A stretch of 6,779 nucleotides of DNA from Paracoccaceae bacterium (GTDB taxonomy: Bacteria > Pseudomonadota > Alphaproteobacteria > Rhodobacterales > Rhodobacteraceae). Both the position numbers and the translations under genes were made by a program. Positions within the stretch are counted from its first letter, which is position 1. Every line of letters begins with the position of its first letter. Shown one piece after another: positions 1 through 6,647 of the stretch. Where the stretch lies: assembly GCA_012036325.1 (NCBI GenBank), contig JAAUPC010000194.1:1-6779 (forward strand). The letters run 5' to 3'. The notes below the pieces were generated by a model. It was not told the origin of the DNA and did not search any database. It was given only the letters and a program-made list of their open reading frames with translations.

Positions 1-18
1 GGAACTCTTGGGCAGCCG

Positions 19-51
19 GGGTCCTGAAAAAGGGCTGACGCCGCAGGACCC
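19..51. repeat. 8-bp inverted repeat beside the MFS terminator
   Basis: GGGTCCTG (19-26) is exactly complementary to CAGGACCC (44-51), leaving a 17-base loop that contains an A5/T5 tract. It lies immediately outside the larger hairpin at 54-86, so the two stems sit back to back at the end of the leftward transporter gene. It could be a second terminator stem, one half of a dispersed repetitive element, or the end of a gene unit to the left of the window. The pairing is directly visible; any function is inference. Confidence 0.4.
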
Positions 52-53
52 AG

Positions 54-86
54 GGCCCAAAATTCTTCGGCGAAGAATTTTGGGCC
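54..86 (-). terminator. Strong stem-loop terminator at the 3' end of the MFS gene
   Basis: GGCCCAAAATTCTTCG (54-69) and CGAAGAATTTTGGGCC (71-86) are perfect 16-base complements around one central base. They form a stem of about 15 bp with a 3-base loop. The right arm reaches the TAG stop of the leftward MFS gene (86-88). There is no long U-tract beyond the stem; instead a TTTT run lies inside the stem, so the inner part AATTCTTCG/CGAAGAATT followed by TTTT can act as a compact intrinsic terminator. Because it is symmetric it could work in both directions. From memory, similar AAAATTCTTCG/CGAAGAATTTT hairpins recur after genes in Rhodobacterales; I could not verify this here. Confidence 0.7.
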
Positions 87-1321
87 TAGGCCGCCTGCGC
101 CAGCATCGGACGCTCGCGGATCGGCAGATGGACCAGCGCAGAAAATGCGCCCACGCCGACCCCGATCCACCAGACGAGCGTGTAGTCTCCGTTCAGATCA
201 TACATCTTGCCGCCCAACCAGACGCCCAGAAACCCGCCGATCTGGTGGCTCAGGAACACGAAACCGTAAAGCGTGCCCATGTAGCGGATGCCGTAGATGT
301 GCGCGACCAGCCCACTGGTCAGCGGCACTGTGGCCAACCAAAGTGCGCCCATCACGGCTGAGAACACCAACACGCTGATCGGCGTGATCGGCAACAGGAT
401 GAACACCGCCGCTGCAATCGTCCGCCCGACATAGATCCCGAAAAGAAGGTATTTCTTGGTATAGCGCTTGCCCAGCCAGCCCGCGTAAAGCGTGCCGCCG
501 ATGTTGAAAAGCCCGATCACCGCAATGCTGACCGCGCCAAGGGCCGAGGTCGTGGTGACTCCGATCCCCGCAAGCATCCCGTTCGGGTCGATCGGGCCGC
601 AAAGCTCGGTCACGAAGGCGGGAAAATGGGCGGTGATGAAAGCCAGCTGATAGCCGCAAGAGAAAAAGCCAAGAAAGATCAGCGTATAAGTGGGGTCCTT
701 GAAGGCGCGGACCAGAACGGTGCCGAGCGATTCCTCAAGCTCCTGCCGGGTTGCAAGCTTCGGGCTGCGCAGGAACGGCAGCGCAAACAGCGTGGCCAGG
801 ATCACCAGCGCAAAGACCAGAAACACAGATTGCCAGGGCATGAACCGCATTAGCCATTCGGCCGCCGGTGCGCCAAAGACCTGCCCCGCGGACCCTGCCG
901 CCGTGGCGATGCCCAGCGACATCGACCGGTTCTCAGCGCTGGTCGCGCGGCCGACGATGGCCAGGATCACGCCAAAGCCGGTGCCTGCGATGCCGAAGCC
1001 GACCAGGATGGCCAATAGTTGATGCTGGCCGGGGGTGACGGCAAAGGACGACAGCACAAGGCCCGCCGCGTAAAGGATGGCCCCGGCAATGATCGCGCGG
1101 CGGTCGCCAAACCGTTCGGCCAGCGCGCCAAAGATCGGCTGGCCGATGCCCCAGGCCAGGTTCTGGATGGCAATGGCAAGCGAGAAATCAGCGCGCAGCC
1201 AGCCGAATTCTGACGCGATCGGGATCTGGAACACGCCAAAACTGGCACGGATCGCGAAGGAAAACATCAGAATGACGCAGCCGGCAATCAGGACCGCGGT
1301 CAGAAGGGGGGTCTTGGTCAT
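86..1321 (-). CDS. MFS transporter, MCT/oxalate-formate-antiporter-like
   Basis: The product is a 411-residue inner-membrane protein of the major facilitator superfamily, a proton- or anion-coupled small-molecule carrier. The sequence is almost entirely hydrophobic and fits 12 helices in two halves, split by a polar loop at about residues 185-210 (RSPKLATRQELEES). A motif-A-like stretch, GALAERFGDRR (65-75), lies between helices 2 and 3, with a weaker counterpart, GWLGKRYTKK (281-290), in the second half. The early segment SFGVFQ...EFGW (27-41) resembles the monocarboxylate/oxalate-formate branch rather than classical sugar porters. The ATG at 1321 is preceded by GAGG seven bases upstream, supporting this start. 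It is divergent from the alpha-glucosidase gene, so the two may share a control region, but the substrate cannot be read from sequence. The family call is secure; the subfamily is tentative. Confidence 0.85.
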   Translation of the reverse strand: MTKTPLLTAVLIAGCVILMFSFAIRASFGVFQIPIASEFGWLRADFSLAIAIQNLAWGIGQPIFGALAERFGDRRAIIAGAILYAAGLVLSSFAVTPGQHQLLAILVGFGIAGTGFGVILAIVGRATSAENRSMSLGIATAAGSAGQVFGAPAAEWLMRFMPWQSVFLVFALVILATLFALPFLRSPKLATRQELEESLGTVLVRAFKDPTYTLIFLGFFSCGYQLAFITAHFPAFVTELCGPIDPNGMLAGIGVTTTSALGAVSIAVIGLFNIGGTLYAGWLGKRYTKKYLLFGIYVGRTIAAAVFILLPITPISVLVFSAVMGALWLATVPLTSGLVAHIYGIRYMGTLYGFVFLSHQIGGFLGVWLGGKMYDLNGDYTLVWWIGVGVGAFSALVHLPIRERPMLAQAA

Positions 1322-1552
1322 GCGCAGGCCTCGCTGGTCAGGGCGGGAAGGTGCGCCCGGTCGCGGGCGGCGTCAAATGGAGAATTGTGATGGGTACAGA
1401 CCCGGGACATCTGCCTATTTCCCACGCAATCCGTGGCCGAACTGCCGCAAATTGCCCATGAACTAGGCATTTGGTGCGACTTCCCGCGTGTTTCCCTGTT
1501 GAAAGGTCAAAAGGCCCGCTATGCGCGGCGGGCGGCGGGGCGGGAGGGTCAG
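1322..1552. promoter_or_regulatory. Divergent intergenic region between the MFS and GH13 genes
   Basis: These 231 bases separate two divergent starts and must contain promoters for both genes. No textbook -35/-10 pair stands out. The best rightward candidate is TTGAAA (1499-1504) with TATGCG (1520-1525), but the 15-base spacing is short. On the right, GGGAGGG (1542-1548) is a strong ribosome binding site that fixes the GH13 start at 1553. A small GGGT-ACAG-ACCC repeat (1392-1403) and an imperfect palindrome (1448-1473) are the only symmetric elements I see. No regulator gene lies in the window. Confidence 0.45.
1448..1473. promoter_or_regulatory. Imperfect palindrome, possible operator
   Basis: CAAATTGCC (1448-1456) and GGCATTTG (1466-1473) are complementary except for one extra T in the left arm, around a 9-base centre. 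The element lies about 80 bases before the GH13 start and about 130 bases before the MFS start, where a regulator of a divergent pair could bind. The arms are visible, but no known operator consensus is matched, so function is speculative. Confidence 0.2.
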
Positions 1553-3160
1553 ATGCAAGACTGGTGGCGTGGTGCCGTGACCTATCAGGTCTATCCCCGG
1601 TCCTTTCAGGACACGGACGGCGATGGAGTGGGCGATCTGCCCGGTATCACCGCCCGCCTGCCCTATCTTGCCGATCTGGGGGTTGAGGCGGTCTGGCTTT
1701 CCCCCTTCTTCCGCAGCCCGATGAAGGACATGGGCTATGACGTCAGCGATTATTGCGACGTGGACCCGGTCTTTGGTACTTTGGCCGATTTTGACGCGCT
1801 GGTGGCAAAGGCACATGCCTTGGGGCTGAAGATCATCATTGATCAGGTGCTGAGCCACACCTCGGATCAGCACCCGTTCTTTGCCGAAAGCCGCGCCAGC
1901 CGGATCAACCCCAAGGCGGACTGGTATGTCTGGGCCGACCCGCGCCACGACGGCAGCCCACCTTCGAACTGGCTGTCGGTGTTCGGGGGAAGCGCCTGGG
2001 CCTGGGATGCGCGCCGGAAGCAGTATTACCTGCACAACTTCCTGACCAGCCAGCCTGACCTCAACTATCACAACCCGGCCGTGCAGGACTGGGCTTTGGA
2101 CGTGCTGCGCTTCTGGATGGCGCGGGGGGTGGATGGCTTCCGCTTTGACACGGTCAACTACTTCTTCCACGATCCCCTGTTCCGCGACAACCCCGCCGAT
2201 TTCCGCGTGAAGGTTGAGGCTGAGGGCAATCCTTACGGGATGCAGTATCATCTCTTTGACAAGAACCAGGCGGAGAACCTTCTTTGGATGGAACGCATCC
2301 GGACGGTGCTGGACGAGTTCGGGGCGGCATCCGTGGGTGAAATGGGCGAAAGCCACCATGCGATCCGGATGATGGGGGAGTATACAGCGCCCGGGCGGCT
2401 GCATCAGTGCTATTCGTTTGAGATGATGGGCTACGACTATTCCGCCGGTTTCTTCCGTGACCGGATCGGCGGCTTCTTTCAGGGCGCGCCGGAGGGGTGG
2501 CCGATGTGGGCGTTCTCCAACCATGATGTGGTGCGCCATGTCAGCCGCTGGGCCAAGCATGGCGAGAGCGGTGAGGCGCTGGCCAAGCAGGCGGGGGCGC
2601 TCTTGCTGTCGTTCGAAGGCTCAATCTGCCTGTGGCAGGGTGAGGAGCTTGGCCAGACCGACACGCCCCTGACGCTGGAGGAGTTGACCGATCCGCAGGG
2701 CATCGCTTTCTGGCCGGAACCGGTGGGGCGCGACAACACCCGGACGCCGATGGTTTGGGATGGGTCGGCCAACGGGGGCTTCACCACTGGAACCCCTTGG
2801 CTGCCGGTCAAGGCGGAGCATGCGGCGCGGCATGTTGAGGGGCAGCTTGGGGCGCAGGGGTCGGTGCTGGAGGGGTACCGGACGATGCTGGCTTTCCGGA
2901 AGGCCAGCGCCCTGCGGGACGGGAAGACCCGCTTTCTGACGGTGGGTGAGCCGATCCTGGCCTTTCAGCGGGGCGAGGGGGAGGGGGCGATCCTCTGTGT
3001 CTTCAACCTGTCCCCGGTCACGCGGGTGGTCACGGTCGAGGGGGTCAGCCTGCCTGTCGGGCCGGGGCGGCATGCTGGCCTGGCTGAGGGGCGGCTGACG
3101 CTGGGTCCGAACGGGGTGGCCTTCCTGCCGGTGACCGGAGCCGTCAGCCTGCAGGACTAG
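1553..3160 (+). CDS. GH13 alpha-glucosidase (AglA/HaG-like)
   Basis: This 535-residue retaining glycoside hydrolase of family 13 would release glucose from the non-reducing end of short alpha-glucosides such as maltose, sucrose or trehalose. All conserved blocks are present: the calcium-loop sequence DTDGDGVGD (20-28), region I DQVLSH (97-102), region II GFRFDT with nucleophile D199, region III VGEMGE with acid/base E263, and region IV FSNHD with transition-state D325. DQVLSHTSDQH and FDTVNYFFHD are typical of subfamily-23-type enzymes of Gram-negative bacteria, including rhizobial AglA. No signal peptide is visible, so it is probably cytoplasmic. The ATG at 1553 follows GGGAGGG and begins MQDWWRGAVTYQVYPRS, where these enzymes start. 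The usual agl ABC-transporter partners are absent on both sides. The second half is markedly richer in G-ending codons than the first. Fine substrate choice cannot be told from sequence. Confidence 0.93.
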   Translation: MQDWWRGAVTYQVYPRSFQDTDGDGVGDLPGITARLPYLADLGVEAVWLSPFFRSPMKDMGYDVSDYCDVDPVFGTLADFDALVAKAHALGLKIIIDQVLSHTSDQHPFFAESRASRINPKADWYVWADPRHDGSPPSNWLSVFGGSAWAWDARRKQYYLHNFLTSQPDLNYHNPAVQDWALDVLRFWMARGVDGFRFDTVNYFFHDPLFRDNPADFRVKVEAEGNPYGMQYHLFDKNQAENLLWMERIRTVLDEFGAASVGEMGESHHAIRMMGEYTAPGRLHQCYSFEMMGYDYSAGFFRDRIGGFFQGAPEGWPMWAFSNHDVVRHVSRWAKHGESGEALAKQAGALLLSFEGSICLWQGEELGQTDTPLTLEELTDPQGIAFWPEPVGRDNTRTPMVWDGSANGGFTTGTPWLPVKAEHAARHVEGQLGAQGSVLEGYRTMLAFRKASALRDGKTRFLTVGEPILAFQRGEGEGAILCVFNLSPVTRVVTVEGVSLPVGPGRHAGLAEGRLTLGPNGVAFLPVTGAVSLQD

Positions 3161-3200
3161 CCCGACCAGCGTGGACAGAATTCTGGCCGCAACGAAAACA

Positions 3201-3220
3201 AAGGCTTACCGCCGCGCCTT
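3201..3220 (-). terminator. Weak stem-loop in the convergent gap, probable end of the GH42 operon
   Basis: AAGGC (3201-3205) pairs with GCCTT (3216-3220) around a 10-base loop. Read leftward, the stem is followed by TGTTTTCGTT, a modest U-rich tail, so it could end the operon whose last stop codon lies 60 bases away at 3281-3283. Read rightward, it is followed by an AT-rich stretch (TTTAATCTTT) that is less regular. A GC stem (CCGGG 3265-3269 / CCCGG 3276-3280) right after the GH42 stop has no T-run. The convergent layout requires termination somewhere in 3161-3280. Confidence 0.3.
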
Positions 3221-3280
3221 AGGAATCCTTTAATCTTTGACCCGAGCCGAGCGGCGTGGCCAGCCCGGGGCGGAACCCGG

Positions 3281-5182
3281 TCAGAGCGCTGTCCAATGCA
3301 CCCCGGCGGGCGGGATGGTCACACCGCCCCATTCGGCCGGAACCGAGTTGTAGTTGAACATGAAGCGGTGCGTTGCGGTATCGCGGCGGCGGAGGCCCTC
3401 GGGCAAGGGGTCGCTCTCGATCCCCTCGGCCAGGCAGGCGCGGTGGAGGATGCGCTGCAGCGCCTGGTCATCCGGCCAACCGGCAAGATAGTTCATCCGG
3501 CCTGCGGAGACGAGCGCGGGCCAGCCGTCTTCGGCGACCTCGGTCACATCCGCCGTGCCTTCCAGCTTTTCGCGCCAGTGGACCAGCGCGCCACCTTGGG
3601 CCAGCGGCACCGGCACATCGGGCGGCAGGCTTTCGACGCGGATCACCTTCGCATCAAGGCCCGCAAGGTTCGGCGGCAGCGGCACGGGGATCGAGAAATT
3701 CGCCGTCTTGGAGTTCGTGCGGGGCCCGAGGATCGCAGTGCCCTGATGGGCGGCAAGGGCAGCTTTCAGGGGGTCAGACAGGGTGAAAAGGCCCGGTGCC
3801 AGCACCAGCTTGTAGGCCGAAAGATCGCCTGTGTCGGGGGGGAGGATATCCACGTTCAGGCCCAGACGGCGCAGGCCCTTGTAAATGTGGAACACCAGCC
3901 AGAAGTAGCTGAAGCTGCGGCCCTGGGGCTGGATTTCCCAGGCCCAATCCGACGCATAGTCAAAGATCAGCGCGACGTCGGCGCTTGCGGTGCCGACATC
4001 GGGCATCTGCGCCAGTTCGCCTGCGACCTGCATCGCCTCACCAAAGGCCTGGGCGGGGGCGCTATCGGGGCGCAGAAGGCCTGCGTGCATCTGTTCCTGC
4101 GCGAAGGGGGCCTGACGCCAGCGGAAGTAACACACCGCCTCGGCCCCATGGGCGAAGGCCTCCCATGCCCAGAGGCGGGCCATGCCGGGCAGGGGGTCGG
4201 GGTTGTAGGGTGCCCAGTTCACGGGCCCGGGCTGCTGTTCCATGATCCACCAGCGGCCCCGGCCCACGGCGCGGTAAAGGTCATGGTGGAAGGCCTGAAA
4301 GTCCGGGTCGCCTTGGCGGACAAAGCGTAGCTTGTGGTCAGCGGGCGCGGGGATGCGGTCCGACAGGAACCCAAGGGGGTAGCTGTCCCAACTTGCGATA
4401 TCGAGGTCAGCGCCGGTGCCGAAATGGTCAAACTCGGTCACCGCGCCCATGTAGTTGTGGGCGATTGGCGCGGGGGAGTGGCGGCGGATGATCTCGGTCT
4501 GCAGGCGGTTGAAGCTGACCACCTCGTCACTGGCGAAGCGGCGGAAGTCCATCACATGGCTGGGGTTCGGTTCGGTGACCGTCAGGTTCGGCAGGCCGAT
4601 ATCGTTGAAATCCGCGTATTCCATCGACCAGAACACATTGCCCCAGGCGCGGTTCAGCGCGTCGGGCGACTGGTATTTCTGGGCCAGCCAGTTGCGGAAA
4701 CCATCGGTCGCGGCCTTGGAATAGGACAGCGTTGTAGCGTGGCAGGCGTATTCATTGTCGGTCTGCCAGGCGGCGACATGCGGGTTCTTGCCGTAGCGTT
4801 CGGCCATTGCGGTGACGATCTTCGCACACTCCGCCCGGTAGCCGAGGTGGGAAAAGCAGTAGTGTCGGCGGGAGCCGAAGCCGCGGGGCTTGCCATCTTT
4901 GTCCAAGGCCAGCATGTCGGGGTGGCGGTCGATCATCCAGCGCGGAGGCGTGGCGGTGGGGGTGCCGAGGACGACTTTCAGACCCGCCGCACCAAGGGTT
5001 TCGATAGCGCGGTCAAGCCAGGCCCAGTCATAGGTGCCGGGCGTGGGCTCCATTCTGCTCCACGCGAATTCACCGATGCGGACCCAGGTCAGGCCAAGGG
5101 CGGCCATGCGGGCGGCGTCTTCTTGCCACTGCGCTTCGGGCCAGTGTTCGGGGTAGTAGCAGACTCCGAGCGTGCGTTTCAA
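3281..5182 (-). CDS. GH42 beta-galactosidase
   Basis: This 633-residue family 42 beta-galactosidase would hydrolyse terminal beta-galactose from short galactosides. The N-terminal TIM barrel (about 1-385) carries the family start LGVCYYPEHWPE, the acid/base E144 in WQTDNEY and the nucleophile E315 in WWIMEQQPGP. These positions sit close to those recalled for Thermus A4 (141 and 312). A trimerisation-type domain (about 395-590) and a short C-terminal beta domain follow. Of the four zinc cysteines of the Thermus enzyme, only C109 and C147 appear to remain. No signal peptide is seen, so action is intracellular. The start is TTG at 5182, since the family begins MKRTLGVCYYPEHW. It overlaps the lactonase stop as TTGA, and AGGTG (5188-5192) supplies a good ribosome binding site. 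It is the last gene of the galactose operon and would feed it free galactose. Confidence 0.93.
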   Translation of the reverse strand: MKRTLGVCYYPEHWPEAQWQEDAARMAALGLTWVRIGEFAWSRMEPTPGTYDWAWLDRAIETLGAAGLKVVLGTPTATPPRWMIDRHPDMLALDKDGKPRGFGSRRHYCFSHLGYRAECAKIVTAMAERYGKNPHVAAWQTDNEYACHATTLSYSKAATDGFRNWLAQKYQSPDALNRAWGNVFWSMEYADFNDIGLPNLTVTEPNPSHVMDFRRFASDEVVSFNRLQTEIIRRHSPAPIAHNYMGAVTEFDHFGTGADLDIASWDSYPLGFLSDRIPAPADHKLRFVRQGDPDFQAFHHDLYRAVGRGRWWIMEQQPGPVNWAPYNPDPLPGMARLWAWEAFAHGAEAVCYFRWRQAPFAQEQMHAGLLRPDSAPAQAFGEAMQVAGELAQMPDVGTASADVALIFDYASDWAWEIQPQGRSFSYFWLVFHIYKGLRRLGLNVDILPPDTGDLSAYKLVLAPGLFTLSDPLKAALAAHQGTAILGPRTNSKTANFSIPVPLPPNLAGLDAKVIRVESLPPDVPVPLAQGGALVHWREKLEGTADVTEVAEDGWPALVSAGRMNYLAGWPDDQALQRILHRACLAEGIESDPLPEGLRRRDTATHRFMFNYNSVPAEWGGVTIPPAGVHWTAL

Positions 5183-6045
5183 AGGATCACCTGGTGTTCG
5201 GTTTGGCCGGTGGCGATGCCCCGGGCCAGGAAGGTCTTGCCTGCATGGGGGTGCGCGGCCTTTGCGGCGGCGTCCATGCCTTGCAGGGCGCTGGTGCAGT
5301 AAAGCGTATCCCCGCCGAAGGCCGGGCAGGTGGTGTGCGGCGCGTCAAAGCTGACTGCACGCAGGAAGGTGCCATCGGGGGCGTAGGCGGCAACGCGGGC
5401 GGATCCCCATTCGGCCAGCCACATCACCCCAGTCGTGTCGATCACCGCGCCGTCGGGATTGAGGCCTTCGGCAGTGAGGTCGAGGTAGGTTTCGGGGTCG
5501 CCCTTCGGCCAGCCTTGGGCGTCGAGGGCCACGCGCATGACGCGACCGGTCAGGGTGTCGGAAAAGCAGGCGGTCCTGCCATCGGGGGTGAAGGAGATGC
5601 TGTTCGAGATGGCGATGGGGGAGAAGAGCTTGCGCAGTTCGCCCTTGTAGAAGCGGTAGATCGCACCCTTGGCGGGAAGGTCGTCGCCATGCTGTTTGCC
5701 CAAGGTGCCGATCCAGAAGCCGCCTTGCGGGTCAGCCCGGCCGTCGTTGGAGCGGTTGTCGGGAAGATTTGCTTCAAGCGGGGTGAGGAGGGTTTTGGTG
5801 CCGGTTTCGAGGTGGAAACGGTAGAGGCCGGTTTCCGAGGCGATGAGGAGTTCGTCGCGGCTAACCCAGCCTGCGGCGGAGGTCATCTCGTCCAGTGGCC
5901 ATTCCTGCGGGCCTGCATCGGTGCGCGACAGCATGCGCTTGCCGGTGATGTCGAACCAGATCAACTGCTGGCGGAGGGGGTGCCAAAGCGGGCCTTCGCC
6001 AAGCTGGCAGGGGCGGTCATCGAAGATGGCTGTGGTAACGGTCAT
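5179..6045 (-). CDS. SMP-30/gluconolactonase-family sugar lactonase, probable galactonolactonase
   Basis: This is a 288-residue six-bladed beta-propeller of the SMP-30/gluconolactonase/LRE family. These metal-dependent enzymes hydrolyse aldonolactones to aldonates. The expected metal ligands are visible: E17 in LGEGPLW, N148 in ISNSISFTPDG and D198 in GLNPDGAVID. The substrate-contacting R98 and N100 lie in NRSNDGRADPQGGFW. Length is typical and no signal peptide is seen, so it should be cytoplasmic. It lies between the KDPGal aldolase gene (ATGA overlap, 6042-6045) and the GH42 gene (TTGA overlap, 5179-5182). That position argues for galactono-lactone, the product of galactose dehydrogenase, as substrate. 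There is no good Shine-Dalgarno upstream of its ATG, so translation probably depends on coupling to dgoA. Relatives act on glucono-, xylono- and arabinono-lactones; the galactono assignment is inferred from context. Confidence 0.88.
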   Translation of the reverse strand: MTVTTAIFDDRPCQLGEGPLWHPLRQQLIWFDITGKRMLSRTDAGPQEWPLDEMTSAAGWVSRDELLIASETGLYRFHLETGTKTLLTPLEANLPDNRSNDGRADPQGGFWIGTLGKQHGDDLPAKGAIYRFYKGELRKLFSPIAISNSISFTPDGRTACFSDTLTGRVMRVALDAQGWPKGDPETYLDLTAEGLNPDGAVIDTTGVMWLAEWGSARVAAYAPDGTFLRAVSFDAPHTTCPAFGGDTLYCTSALQGMDAAAKAAHPHAGKTFLARGIATGQTEHQVIL

Positions 6046-6647
6046 TCGAAGGCCGCGTCATGGGCGGCGACGATTGTCGCGGCGCGGGTGGTGATCTCCT
6101 CCGGGGTGGTGCCGGGGGTGTAAAGCGCGGTGCCGATGCCAAAGCCAGAAGCCCCGGCGTTGACCCACTGGGCAAAGTTCGCGGGGCCTGCGCCGCCAAC
6201 GGCATAGACCGGCAGCGCCTTTGGCAGGACGGCGCGAATGGCCTTGAGGCCGTCAGGTCCGATAAGGGAGGCCGGGAAGATCTTGAGGCCGGTCGCCCCG
6301 GCCTGGAGGGCGGCGAAGCATTCGGTCGGGGTCATCACGCCGGCAGCTGGCCATGCCACGCTCACGGGTGGCGCGGATCACGGTGGGGTCACAGTTGGGC
6401 GAGACGATGAGGGTGCGCCGGCGGCTTGGACCTTGGCGACGTCTTCGACGGTGAGGACGGTGCCTGCGCCGATCTCCGCCTCGGCTCCCAGGGCCGTGGC
6501 CATGGCGGCGATGGAGGTGAAGGGATCGGGGGAATTCAACGGCACCTCGATCCTTGTAATCCCGGCGGCGACCAGCGCCTCAGCCACGGCGACAGCGTCG
6601 GCAGGGGTGATCCCGCGCAGGATGGCGATGAGGTTGCGGTGGGTCAT
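6042..6647 (-). pseudogene. dgoA: 2-dehydro-3-deoxy-6-phosphogalactonate aldolase, reading frame disrupted
   Basis: This gene encodes KDPGal aldolase, which splits 2-keto-3-deoxy-6-phosphogalactonate into pyruvate and glyceraldehyde 3-phosphate. The first part (6647 to about 6418) has ILRGIT, the catalytic glutamate E34 in RIEVPLNSPDP, and GAGTVLTVEDV. The last part (about 6340 to 6042) has GVMTPTECFAALQAG, the Schiff-base lysine in GLKIFPAS (codon 6284-6282) and YAVGGAG near the phosphate site. Both parts share one frame, but the stretch between is open only in another frame, where it reads the conserved LIVSPNCDP and ATRERGMAS. In the main frame that stretch meets TGA at 6380-6378. About one base appears missing near 6413-6417 and two near 6340-6347; restoring three bases gives about 202 residues, normal for DgoA. 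The start overlaps dgoK and the end overlaps the lactonase gene, each as ATGA. Either this is an inactive allele or the sequence has errors here. Confidence 0.85.

Noticed and set aside
1433..1552. In-frame GTG at 1433 as the alpha-glucosidase start
   Set aside because: The 40 extra residues do not resemble the family, and ATG 1553 has a strong ribosome binding site (GGGAGGG) and begins exactly where homologues begin.
1463..2560. Long open frame antisense to the GH13 gene
   Set aside because: It lies opposite a gene with all catalytic motifs intact; its product is rich in R, H, P and V with no recognisable motif, as expected of a shadow frame in high-GC DNA.
2970..2987. Possible G-quadruplex in the GH13 coding strand
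   Set aside because: There are only three long G runs (4, 5 and 5), one short of a standard three-tetrad quadruplex, in a generally G-rich coding stretch.
3176..3185. CAGAATTCTG perfect palindrome after the GH13 stop
   Set aside because: A 10-base palindrome with no loop or T-run is too short to support a terminator or binding-site call.
3296..5302. Long rightward open frames (3296-4330 and 4334-5302) opposite the GH42 gene
   Set aside because: They are antisense to a clear GH42 coding sequence and show no family signature or ribosome binding site.
5194..6123. Rightward open frame of about 309 codons opposite the lactonase gene
   Set aside because: The leftward strand encodes a complete SMP-30 protein with all ligands; the opposite frame is glycine-rich low-complexity sequence.
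6042..6365. Separate small gene starting at GTG 6365
   Set aside because: It is the C-terminal half of KDPGal aldolase, in the same frame as the N-terminal half; it lacks the catalytic glutamate half of the barrel and has no convincing ribosome binding site.
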